Below are positions 25,602-33,466 of a DNA stretch of 45,646 nt, in pieces. Under the pieces are notes generated by a model. That model searched no databases and had not been told where the DNA came from. It saw nothing but the letters and a program-made list of their open reading frames with translations. This DNA comes from DATFKA01 sp042095835 (GTDB lineage Bacteria; Bacteroidota; Bacteroidia; Chitinophagales; Saprospiraceae). The stretch's first letter is position 1, and each line of letters begins with the position of its first letter. The position numbers were made by a program, and so were the translations under genes. Where the stretch lies: NCBI GenBank assembly GCA_042095835.1, contig JBELML010000035.1, positions 1 through 45,646 of the forward strand, in the 5' to 3' direction.

Positions 25602-26177
25602 TCAATTGTCTCTGGCGCCATCATTTACCCAGCAAATCAATGTTTGTCGATCTGCTTCGGGGATTCGTTCCATACCAGAATTTAGGGGTGGCATTGTATT
25701 ATCCTCCATATGGCGTTTGATGTTAGAAGCCGCAGCAATTACTCCACTGGCTATAGTGAAGTTGGGAGACTGCTCGGCAGGCCGATGACAACCAGATAAA
25801 GCACAACTGGCAGACAGAATTGGAAAGACATCTGCTGCTAAACTGATCTCAGAATCCAACAATACCTGATCTTCTACTTCACATCCCAATTCATCTCTTA
25901 CTTTGACAAAGTATACCCCCGAAGAAAGGGTTTCAAAACTATTGGTATCGAAGTATTGAAAGCCATTAATGGTATATTGAAGCTTACCGGATCCACCAGC
26001 CCCCTCTAAAACAATTTTCCCATTGGTCTCTCCGCATGCTGTCGCAACCGCTTCAATAATCTGTAATTGCAGCGTGGTATTGTCACAATTAGGAACAACC
26101 TCTTCCTGACCATTACTACTTTCAGAACAAAACTGCAGACTCAATAAGCATAAGCAAAACCAAAAAAATCTATACAT
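25602..26177 (-). CDS. Lipoprotein with SprB-like repeat and CX4CH cytochrome-c-like motif
   Basis: About 191 residues, using ATG 26177, which gives MYRFFWFCLCLLSLQFC with a lipobox-like end; an upstream ATG (26252) would place extra codons inside a palindromic element. Residues ~30-110 form a SprB-type repeat (GKIVLEGAGGSGKLQYTING ... SGVYFVKVRDELGCEVEDQV). The C-terminal part has FPILSASCALSGCH, NTMPPLNSGMERI and LICWVNDGA, matching small Bacteroidota cytochrome-c-like domains with a CX4CH motif and a possible distal Met. It follows SusD on the same strand by 137 bp, across a long palindrome. The role is unknown; haem attachment to CX4CH is unproven. Confidence 0.72.
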   Translation of the reverse strand: MYRFFWFCLCLLSLQFCSESSNGQEEVVPNCDNTTLQLQIIEAVATACGETNGKIVLEGAGGSGKLQYTINGFQYFDTNSFETLSSGVYFVKVRDELGCEVEDQVLLDSEISLAADVFPILSASCALSGCHRPAEQSPNFTIASGVIAAASNIKRHMEDNTMPPLNSGMERIPEADRQTLICWVNDGARDN

Positions 26178-26205
26178 GAGCGTTGATTTCAAGGGACATA
26201 AAACA

Positions 26206-26285
26206 GGTACGCGGATTGGACAGATTAGCGTGTTTAAGTAGATATATTCCATCTTAACCCGCTTGATCCGCCTAAGCCGCGTACC
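26206..26285. repeat. Long imperfect palindrome, REP-like
   Basis: GGTACGCGG at 26206-26214 pairs exactly with CCGCGTACC at 26277-26285. The arms continue as an imperfect stem for ~35 bp each, including GCGGAT/ATCCGC. It lies between susD and the downstream lipoprotein gene and could end or stabilise the susCD transcript. The CGCGGATT theme resembles interspersed palindromes scattered in many Bacteroidota genomes, but no second copy occurs in this window. Confidence 0.65.
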
Positions 26286-26313
26286 CTAAAAAATTATATT
26301 GGCGTTAAATGAT

Positions 26314-27789
26314 TTATTGCAACAACCAAGGTTTGGTGAAGATTTCATCTGCACCTTGGCGACTGATTACTGCATCGTAGTTAGAGCCATTCAATACCTG
26401 CTCCGCGTCGGGGTATTGGATTCTCACCGGTACTTCATTGAACAAAGCATCTTGACCAGGAGTCAAAGCGGGAATACCTGTTCTTCTGAAATCATACCAA
26501 GCTTCAAGACCTACCATAAATAGGCCCAACCACTTTTGCGTCCCGATCAATTCCAGACGCTCTTCCTGAGATCCAGTTAAGCTGTAGTTAACTCCTGCTT
26601 GGGCGAAGTAAGCATCATCAGCCGTTACTCCATAGTACTCCATGGTAGCATTGATACCTGCCAAGTAGAAGGTTTCTGCATCGCCAGAGATGTATCCCTT
26701 TTCGGCTGCTTCCGCCAACAAGAACATCAACTCATTGTATTGCATGAAAGTCATATCAACATTTACATTGGAAGGCTCTTCCGTATCACGGAAACGATTT
26801 CCTAAACGAGATTGGTTCTTAGGACCACCATTGAAGTTAATCGCATTATCTTCTGAAAGACCATTAGGAATACCTGAAAATACACCTGGCGTCTCCTGGT
26901 TGTCGACTGGACGAAAAAGAACACTCAAACGAGGATCGTTAATGTCTTTCAAAGTGGTTTCAATACGCTGGCTCATACGCTTTTCATCGAAAGACCCCAC
27001 ACGTGTAGTTTGCAATGGCCATTGGTTGGGAGAAGTAGATAAATAAGGTAGGGTTGCATTGTCTGCATTTGATGCCATCCAGACACCAGAATCAACAATT
27101 TGCTGAAGATCAGCACCACTCAATCCTAGATCTGCCCATTTGTTTTCCAAACGCATGATGGTACGGAAACGCAAGGAGTTACACAATTTTTGCCATTTCA
27201 CAACATCTCCACCGAAAAGGATGTCACCTCCTAGAGAACCCGTACCTCCAAACAAACCAAAAGCAGTTTCGTAATCAGCAAGGATACCTTGGTAAATTAC
27301 ACTTTGCTCATCGTATGCAGGTTCGAAAATAGGATCATCAATTTTACCAGAAAGCGCCTGTGTGTAAGGAATATCCCCCCACATCTCCGTCAGCTGAGAA
27401 AAGATGAAAGACTTCAAAACCAAAGCAACTGCTTTGAGATTATCATTACCGCGCTCATTCGCGATGATTTCCAAGTTTTGGGCATCGCGAGCGTTACGGT
27501 AAAGTAAATTCCAGGTTCCTGCTTCAGTACCCCAGTTGTAGATATCTACTCCAGTAAAGTTGTTGGTAGCTACCAATTGAGCTACGATATTGCCAAATCC
27601 CCAACCCATGTCGCTAGTTAGTTCGTCACCTACCTCGTAAAGTACTTTAGGTAAAATCAAATCTGGGTTAGCCTGGTCAACGGTTGGCTGATTTGGGTTG
27701 GTGTTGATTTCTTCAAACCCATCTGTACAGGAGAAGATGGTTAGCATCACCAACAATGCTGTTAATAGTTTTATATTAAAAGATTTCAT
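26314..27789 (-). CDS. SusD/RagB-family outer-membrane lipoprotein
   Basis: A 491-residue SusD-like surface lipoprotein (SusD-like_2 type). The lipobox LTIFSC places the lipidated Cys at 21. The TPR-like helical core includes TEAGTWNLLYRNARDAQNLE, ALVLKSFIFSQLTEMWGDIP, WQKLCNSLRFRTIMRLENKW and, near the end, QKWLGLFMVGLEAWYDFRRT. SusD proteins lid the SusC barrel and capture the ligand. The gene follows susC by 20 bp. No glycoside hydrolase, glycan sensor or other polysaccharide gene lies nearby; the neighbours are phosphonate and phosphatase genes, so the ligand may be a phosphorus compound. That is inference from context. Confidence 0.93.
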   Translation of the reverse strand: MKSFNIKLLTALLVMLTIFSCTDGFEEINTNPNQPTVDQANPDLILPKVLYEVGDELTSDMGWGFGNIVAQLVATNNFTGVDIYNWGTEAGTWNLLYRNARDAQNLEIIANERGNDNLKAVALVLKSFIFSQLTEMWGDIPYTQALSGKIDDPIFEPAYDEQSVIYQGILADYETAFGLFGGTGSLGGDILFGGDVVKWQKLCNSLRFRTIMRLENKWADLGLSGADLQQIVDSGVWMASNADNATLPYLSTSPNQWPLQTTRVGSFDEKRMSQRIETTLKDINDPRLSVLFRPVDNQETPGVFSGIPNGLSEDNAINFNGGPKNQSRLGNRFRDTEEPSNVNVDMTFMQYNELMFLLAEAAEKGYISGDAETFYLAGINATMEYYGVTADDAYFAQAGVNYSLTGSQEERLELIGTQKWLGLFMVGLEAWYDFRRTGIPALTPGQDALFNEVPVRIQYPDAEQVLNGSNYDAVISRQGADEIFTKPWLLQ

Positions 27790-27809
27790 CAGTTTTTCTT
27801 TTTAAAGGA

Positions 27810-30800
27810 TTAGAATGTAGCATTAAGGTTGAAACCAAAGCTTCTTGCTGAAGGTGTTGACATATCTTCTACACCCGGTACAATGTTATTCGAATTGAAA
27901 GAGAAGACTTCAGGATCGAAGTGTGGGTTTTCTGTCCACAATAGCAAGTTTCTACCAACAAGAGAAACGGAAATACGCTGAGCTCCTAGCTTAGATACAA
28001 TGGCTTTTGGAAGGGTATATCCAAGACGAACTTCGCGTAATTTCAAGAAAGAAGCATCGTACATTCCTACTTGCTCATTACCACGGTTGAAGTGAGACCA
28101 ATAGAAGTCACGCGCAGATACGGTAATATCGTTGGGAACGTAAGAAACATTACCTTCAACATCTATTACTTCTTTCACACCAGGTCTATTCAACTCATCA
28201 ACACCATCTACCTTAGTTACACCACCGATGTAAGTAGCTGATTCCCTATCGAACTGAGCAGTTTCTGCCATCATACCAGAAGTTCCCCCGATCAATAAAG
28301 TACGGGACATGACTACACCACCTACTTTTCCATCAAATAAGAATCCTAGGCTAAGGCCTTTATAACGTAAGGTATTGTAGATACCTGCCTGCCAATCTGG
28401 GTTGTAGTTACCCAAGCGGCGTAGATTAGGATCGCGTACTGGCAATCCGTTGGAACCATAAAGGTTAGCGTAGTTGGGCTTGATGTCTTCTACATCTTCA
28501 ACCGTTACGCGCTCATTAGTTTCTGTATCGATCAAAACAAATCCTGTTCCATAAACATCACCCATTCGTTCACCAACTTTAGCAATTGACTGTAGATAGT
28601 TGGAACCGATAGCGTAAGTTTCCAGTCCTTCCGCAAGGCTGATTACTTTAGAGCGATTCAAAGTGAAATTCAAATTAACATCCCAGCTAAAATCTTTGGT
28701 CTTCACAGGCGTCAAGTTCAAAAGTGCTTCAACACCTTGGCTTTCAATCTCACCTGCGTTGATAAACTGACGTCCGTAGCCTGTAGTTTGAGATACTGGA
28801 ATTTCTAAAATTTGGTTTTTCGTATTCGTTTTGTAGTAAGTAAGGTCCAAGCTGGCACGTCCGTTGAATAGGCGTGTATCAGCACCAATTTCAAAAGTAG
28901 AAGCACGCTCCGGTAAAAGACCCGCATTTGATAATACATTACCTTCTGTTGCCAACAACTGACCTCCATAAGGATTAGATAAGAACTGTACGTAGTTATC
29001 CAATGAATAAGGATCTGTATCACTACCTACTTGTCCCCAACCTGCACGCAACTTCAAGAAAGTAGAGTTAGACATTTCCAATAAATCAGAAAGGACTACA
29101 GAGGCAGAAGCCGATGGATAGAAGTAAGAATTGTTGCCATTAGGAAGTGTAGAAGACCAGTCATTTCTACCTGCTAAATCGATGTAGAAAACGTTGTTGA
29201 TGCCAATCTGTGTAGCCGCATATAAAGAGTTGATGCGACGCTCAGCATTGAACTGGTTGTTGGATAAAGGAATCGCAGAGTTGTTGAAAGAGTAAACACC
29301 AGGAATCGCCAATTCATTGGCAGCCGTACGGTTGAAACGGTTGGTCTGATTCATTTGGTTGCCCCCTACGTTGCCAGAAAATGTGATATTATCGCTGAAG
29401 GTATTGTTGTAAGACAATAGAAAGTCTGCATTGCGCTCTTCGAAAAACACTCTGTCTTCACGGTACTGACCTAGCGGAAAACGCTGCGTACTGAATGCAC
29501 GTCTACCAACACGTAGATCATTGAAAAAATCCAATCCATAACGCAGCATCAAGCTCAAATTATCTGTGAATTGGTAGGTCGCATTGATATTACCAAACAA
29601 ACGATCCTTATCAAAACCATTGGTATTTTCAAACATCGTGAAGTAAGGATTATCGTGCCAGTTGTAGTTATAGTTGAACTGCTGGATGTTTTCCAAGCCT
29701 GGCTGCCAGTAATCACGTAGTGAGTTCATATCGATGTGGCGACCAAACCATACCCACAAGTACATCACGTTTTCTGTACCGTAAGAGTTGTTGGGACGGT
29801 TATCAGAAGCAGAGTTCACGTAGTTTAAGTTGGTTCTAATGTTCAATTTACCGTCTAGAAATTTCTGCCCAGCATCAAAGTTTAAGGTATTTCTTTTTAG
29901 GTCAGTATTTGGAAGGATACCTTCCGCATATAAATTGGTGTAAGACAAGCGGAAGTTACGGGTATCATCACCGCCATATAAAGCGATATTATTGGTAGTA
30001 GTAAAGCCTGTTTCAAAGAAATCTTCGATATTGGTTGGAGCAGGAGTCCAAGGCGAAGCATTGATTTGATCTGCAAAAGAACCGTTGAGGTTTTTAGGCC
30101 GGACAGCAAAGTCCCCTGCACGTACACCAGAAGAAGTTGGGCTATCGTGTTGAGCGATCATCTGACCATTTAAAGCGGGTCCCCAGCTTTCATCAACACC
30201 ATCTGCAGTACCTGCACCGGAGCCATTAACGAATTCAAACTGGAAATTTGAACCCTGTCCATAGCTGTTTTGGTATTCAGGAATACGCAGGGGCGTTTCA
30301 AAGGTGGTGGTGGAATTAACACTGATTCCTAGTCCATTGTTGGCATTTGCTCCAGTCTTAGTAGTAATCAAGATTACACCATTTGCTGCGCGAGAACCGT
30401 AAAGTGCGGTTGCATTCGCCCCTTTTAACACAGAGATAGACTCGATGTCGTCTGCATTAATTTCAGCAGCACCATTACCGTAATCTGTTTCTAGGTTGCC
30501 TTCAGCACGGCCATTACCACCGATCGTATTGTTGATGGGGACCCCATTCACTACGAATAATGGTTGATTGTTACCAGCCAAAGAAGATTCTCCACGAATC
30601 ACAATTCTGGAAGAAGCACCAACACCAGAACCACCATTAGTAATGTTTACACCTGCAACTTTACCAGCTAAAGAGTTGACGAAGTTGGCTTCCTTAGCTT
30701 CGATTAATCCAGCACCATCCAATTTTTGTACTGCATAACCCAAGGATTTTTCTTCTCTTTCGATACCCAAAGCGGTGACTACTGCAGTGCTCAAAGTAAT

Positions 30801-31115
30801 CCCTTCTACCATTGTAACATCAATAGTAGTACGTCCTGCTACGGCAACTTCTTGCGTAGCATACCCAATGTAAGAAAATACTAAAGTCTCATTAGCTGTA
30901 GGAAGGTTAAGGCTATAGTTACCGTCAATGTCGGTAACAGTACCTGTGGTGGATCCCTTAATCGTAACGTTTACCCCAATCAGTGATTCATTAAATTCTC
31001 CATCAATCACTTTACCTGTCAGGGTAATTTGTGCGTTGACTTGGAAGCTCAAAAAAAGACATGCAGCCAACAAAAATAGAAGGCGCAGTCTTTGCACAAG
31101 GTGCACAAGTTTCAT
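27810..31115 (-). CDS. SusC/RagA-family TonB-linked outer-membrane protein
   Basis: A 1101-residue SusC-type TonB-dependent transporter. The signal peptide ends near 28 (VNAQ). A carboxypeptidase-regulatory-like domain (ITLTGKVIDGEFNESLIGVN, ~30-110) is followed by a TonB-box-like stretch, a plug (~125-235: NFVNSLAGKVAGVNITNGGS, SISVLKGANATALYGSRAA) and a large barrel ending in ARSFGFNLNATF. Paired with SusD directly downstream, it forms a pedal-bin importer. Its leader contains a strong hairpin (31152-31182). Divergent to it are an alkaline-phosphatase-superfamily gene and a PhnX-like gene. The substrate cannot be read from sequence. Confidence 0.95.
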   Translation of the reverse strand: MKLVHLVQRLRLLFLLAACLFLSFQVNAQITLTGKVIDGEFNESLIGVNVTIKGSTTGTVTDIDGNYSLNLPTANETLVFSYIGYATQEVAVAGRTTIDVTMVEGITLSTAVVTALGIEREEKSLGYAVQKLDGAGLIEAKEANFVNSLAGKVAGVNITNGGSGVGASSRIVIRGESSLAGNNQPLFVVNGVPINNTIGGNGRAEGNLETDYGNGAAEINADDIESISVLKGANATALYGSRAANGVILITTKTGANANNGLGISVNSTTTFETPLRIPEYQNSYGQGSNFQFEFVNGSGAGTADGVDESWGPALNGQMIAQHDSPTSSGVRAGDFAVRPKNLNGSFADQINASPWTPAPTNIEDFFETGFTTTNNIALYGGDDTRNFRLSYTNLYAEGILPNTDLKRNTLNFDAGQKFLDGKLNIRTNLNYVNSASDNRPNNSYGTENVMYLWVWFGRHIDMNSLRDYWQPGLENIQQFNYNYNWHDNPYFTMFENTNGFDKDRLFGNINATYQFTDNLSLMLRYGLDFFNDLRVGRRAFSTQRFPLGQYREDRVFFEERNADFLLSYNNTFSDNITFSGNVGGNQMNQTNRFNRTAANELAIPGVYSFNNSAIPLSNNQFNAERRINSLYAATQIGINNVFYIDLAGRNDWSSTLPNGNNSYFYPSASASVVLSDLLEMSNSTFLKLRAGWGQVGSDTDPYSLDNYVQFLSNPYGGQLLATEGNVLSNAGLLPERASTFEIGADTRLFNGRASLDLTYYKTNTKNQILEIPVSQTTGYGRQFINAGEIESQGVEALLNLTPVKTKDFSWDVNLNFTLNRSKVISLAEGLETYAIGSNYLQSIAKVGERMGDVYGTGFVLIDTETNERVTVEDVEDIKPNYANLYGSNGLPVRDPNLRRLGNYNPDWQAGIYNTLRYKGLSLGFLFDGKVGGVVMSRTLLIGGTSGMMAETAQFDRESATYIGGVTKVDGVDELNRPGVKEVIDVEGNVSYVPNDITVSARDFYWSHFNRGNEQVGMYDASFLKLREVRLGYTLPKAIVSKLGAQRISVSLVGRNLLLWTENPHFDPEVFSFNSNNIVPGVEDMSTPSARSFGFNLNATF

Positions 31116-31151
31116 AATTTTGTGTAGTTTTATTATAAAATAATTTTGTAT

Positions 31152-31188
31152 CCGAAGTAGTCCTTTTTAAAGATTACTTCGGTTTTTT
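31152..31188. promoter_or_regulatory. Leader hairpin of susC / plus-strand terminator
   Basis: CCGAAGTAGTC (31152-31162) pairs with GATTACTTCGG (31172-31182) as an 11-bp stem with one G-U pair and a 9-base loop, followed by TTTTTT on the plus strand. On the minus strand it lies in the 5' leader of susC, ~35 bp before the ATG. It could act as a leader element controlling susC and would also stop plus-strand transcription. Confidence 0.55.
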
Positions 31189-31441
31189 ATATCCTCAAAT
31201 TTCAAAATTTCATCTATTGCGAAAGAATCTTCCTCTTTAACCTTTTGTTATTTTTATTCAAAAAATATTGACATTTTATTCACCTTAATTCGTGTTATTT
31301 TATGGCGAAAAAAATGCTAAAAACTATATATTTAAGTCATATTATTTTTTTTACTGCAATAATCATTATAAAAAAACCAATACAAGCCAAAAAAATCGCT
31401 TTATTTTACAATTAACTCCCGCCCGTTTTTTATACTTTTTT

Positions 31442-31456
31442 TTAACTAATAGTTAA
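31442..31456. promoter_or_regulatory. Possible operator palindrome
   Basis: TTAACTA and TAGTTAA form a perfect 7-bp inverted repeat around one base, upstream of the phosphatase-superfamily gene. A dimeric regulator could bind it, though short AT palindromes are common in such DNA. Confidence 0.3.
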
Positions 31457-31522
31457 AATCTATACCTTTAGATTTTCCGCGCATTTGACTAATCTTGTTG
31501 AATCATTTGAAATCAAAACACA

Positions 31523-32614
31523 ATGAAACCAACTGCTACCTTATTACTATTATTCATTTGTAACTTACTAACCGGGCAAGGATTAAAGACGGAAAATGTA
31601 TTTATTATCACTCTGGATGGCTTCAGATGGGAGGAATTGTATCATGGAGCAACCGATAGTTTAATGAATGACCCCACTTATGTTGGAGATACAGCCCACT
31701 TGCAATCCTTATTTTCAGGCAATAATCCCACCGAAAAGCGGGAAAAATTAATGCCCTGGTTTTGGAGTACGTTATCTACTTCCGGTCAACTTTATGGCAA
31801 CCGGACTTATGACAACAAAGTCAACTGTAGTAACTTCTTCTGGTTTTCTTATCCTGGGTATAACGAAATTTTGAGCGGATACAGTGATCCTAAAATCACC
31901 TCCAACAATAAAATATGGAATCCTAATGAGACCGTTTTAGAATGGTTGAATCAAAAGCCGACCTTCAATGGCCGGGTGGCTGCTTTCGGTTCTTGGGATG
32001 TTTTCCCTTATATTGTTAATACAAAGCGGAGTGGCATTCCGGTTAATGCTGGTTTTGAAAACGCTAGTGGAAACGAATTAACGGAGCGGGAAATATTTCT
32101 TAATGAAATACAAGCCAGTGTACCTAGTCCATGGGCAACTGTACGTTTAGATATGTTTACGCACCATTACTGCTTAGAATACTTAAAAAGAAAGCATCCG
32201 AAGGTGGTTTATATTGCTTACGGTGAAACAGATGATTTTGCACACGATGGAGCTTATGACCACTATCTAAAATCCGCCCACCAAACTGATCAATGGATCA
32301 AAGAGCTGTGGGAGTATGTACAATCTGATCCTGTTTATGCTGGAAAAACAACGTTTATAATCACTACTGATCATGGCCGAGGCAACAATCCTAAATCTGA
32401 GTGGAAAAGTCACGGCAAGACTTTTGAAGGCTCCAATGCCATCTGGATGGCGGTGATTGGTCCAGATACTCCTGCCTTAGGCGAAGTAAAAACAGCAGGG
32501 CAATGGTGGCAAAACCAAATTGCTAAAACTGCTGCTGCTTTCTTAGGCCTCAATTATGAAAATAAAAAAGAAGAAGTTGGAAAAGTGGTTTCGGAGATGC
32601 TACCCCATGAGTAA
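31523..32614 (+). CDS. Alkaline phosphatase superfamily hydrolase, exported
   Basis: A 363-residue exported enzyme of the alkaline phosphatase / type I phosphodiesterase superfamily, with signal peptide to ~19. Metal-site motifs are ITLDGFRWEEL (D32), GETDDFAHDGAYDHY, FIITTDHGRG and WKSHGKTFEGS. FFWFSYPGYNEIL near residue 105 occupies the place of the Ser/Thr nucleophile. Members include phosphomonoesterases, phosphodiesterases and phosphonoacetate hydrolase; the exact activity is unclear. It is divergent from susC and 45 bp upstream of the PhnX-like gene, so the two are probably one transcript acting on a phosphate ester or phosphonate imported by SusCD. Confidence 0.85.
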   Translation: MKPTATLLLLFICNLLTGQGLKTENVFIITLDGFRWEELYHGATDSLMNDPTYVGDTAHLQSLFSGNNPTEKREKLMPWFWSTLSTSGQLYGNRTYDNKVNCSNFFWFSYPGYNEILSGYSDPKITSNNKIWNPNETVLEWLNQKPTFNGRVAAFGSWDVFPYIVNTKRSGIPVNAGFENASGNELTEREIFLNEIQASVPSPWATVRLDMFTHHYCLEYLKRKHPKVVYIAYGETDDFAHDGAYDHYLKSAHQTDQWIKELWEYVQSDPVYAGKTTFIITTDHGRGNNPKSEWKSHGKTFEGSNAIWMAVIGPDTPALGEVKTAGQWWQNQIAKTAAAFLGLNYENKKEEVGKVVSEMLPHE

Positions 32615-32659
32615 CCTTTCTAAAAGCCTTATCTTTCAAACCACATAAATACCTATATA

Positions 32660-33355
32660 ATGGTTCAAGCAGTAGTTTTTGATATGGCGGGCACCACCGT
32701 AAATGAGCAAAATTTGGTTTATAAAACCCTACAAAAAGTTATAGCGAAAAACAATATTCCTGTATCTCTTGATTTGGTTCTTGAATTGGGGGCCGGTAAA
32801 GAAAAACTCACCGCAATCAAAGATATCCTGCAGCATCAGGGCGCTGACCCCAGCCTCGCCTCAGACATTTTTGGGGAATTCAAAAGCATGCTGAAAATAG
32901 CTTACGAAACCGAGTCTGTTCTCCCAGCATCAGGAGCAGAGCGCCTATTCGAAACCCTCCAGACAAATGGTATAAAAGTTGCGCTCAATACAGGTTATGG
33001 GGCCGAAACGGTACAGCAACTCCTCCATCGCTTAAAATGGGAAGAACATCCCCATATCAACTGCTTCATTAATGCTTCGGATGTGCAAAGGGGAAGGCCT
33101 TTTCCGGATATGATTCTTTTGGCAATGGAAAAAATGGCCATTACGGACAGCAAAAGTGTGATAAAAATAGGTGACTCAGGAGTGGATATCGAAGAAGGAC
33201 AGCAAGCAGATTGCCTCTATTCTATAGGTATTACCACTGGAGCACAAACCCAATCCCAGTTAGAAAAATCTAATCCTGATTTTGTGATCCATCATTTATT
33301 GGATTTGCTATCCATTTTAGGAATTGAGCAAGTGCAAAACAAGGAAGCGATTTAA
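32660..33355 (+). CDS. PhnX-like (TIGR03351-type) phosphonatase-like HAD hydrolase
   Basis: A 231-residue cytoplasmic HAD hydrolase. Motif I is VFDMAGTTV, with nucleophile D8 and the AGTT signature of phosphonatase relatives; motif II is in VALNTGYG; motifs III and IV are in RGRPFPDMIL and IGDSGVDIEEG. The cap region contains LGAGKEKLTAI, but whether its Lys acts as the Schiff-base lysine of true phosphonatase cannot be decided from sequence alone. PhnX cleaves phosphonoacetaldehyde to acetaldehyde and Pi; TIGR03351 members sit in phosphonate operons, and their substrates are less certain. A decayed copy remains at 22763-23010 beside the dehydrogenase, so this is the working copy in a new place. 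Confidence 0.9.
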   Translation: MVQAVVFDMAGTTVNEQNLVYKTLQKVIAKNNIPVSLDLVLELGAGKEKLTAIKDILQHQGADPSLASDIFGEFKSMLKIAYETESVLPASGAERLFETLQTNGIKVALNTGYGAETVQQLLHRLKWEEHPHINCFINASDVQRGRPFPDMILLAMEKMAITDSKSVIKIGDSGVDIEEGQQADCLYSIGITTGAQTQSQLEKSNPDFVIHHLLDLLSILGIEQVQNKEAI

Positions 33356-33466
33356 AGATCAAGTTCGTAGGTAAGGTGTGGCCCTAGTCGCTTCTACTTG
33401 TCATAGGTACGGAATGTGCTATTCGACCGGCTTAACAGAAAACAACTCTTGCTTTTCCATAAAAGG

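Larger units (their letters stand above)
31116..31522. other. AT-rich divergent regulatory region between susC and phosphatase gene
   Basis: A 407-bp gap that must carry both divergent promoters. It holds a hairpin with T-tract near susC (31152-31188) and a perfect odd palindrome TTAACTA-A-TAGTTAA at 31442-31456, about 65 bp before the phosphatase start. TACCTTTA near 31464 resembles a -7 element. I see no gene. Confidence 0.5.
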
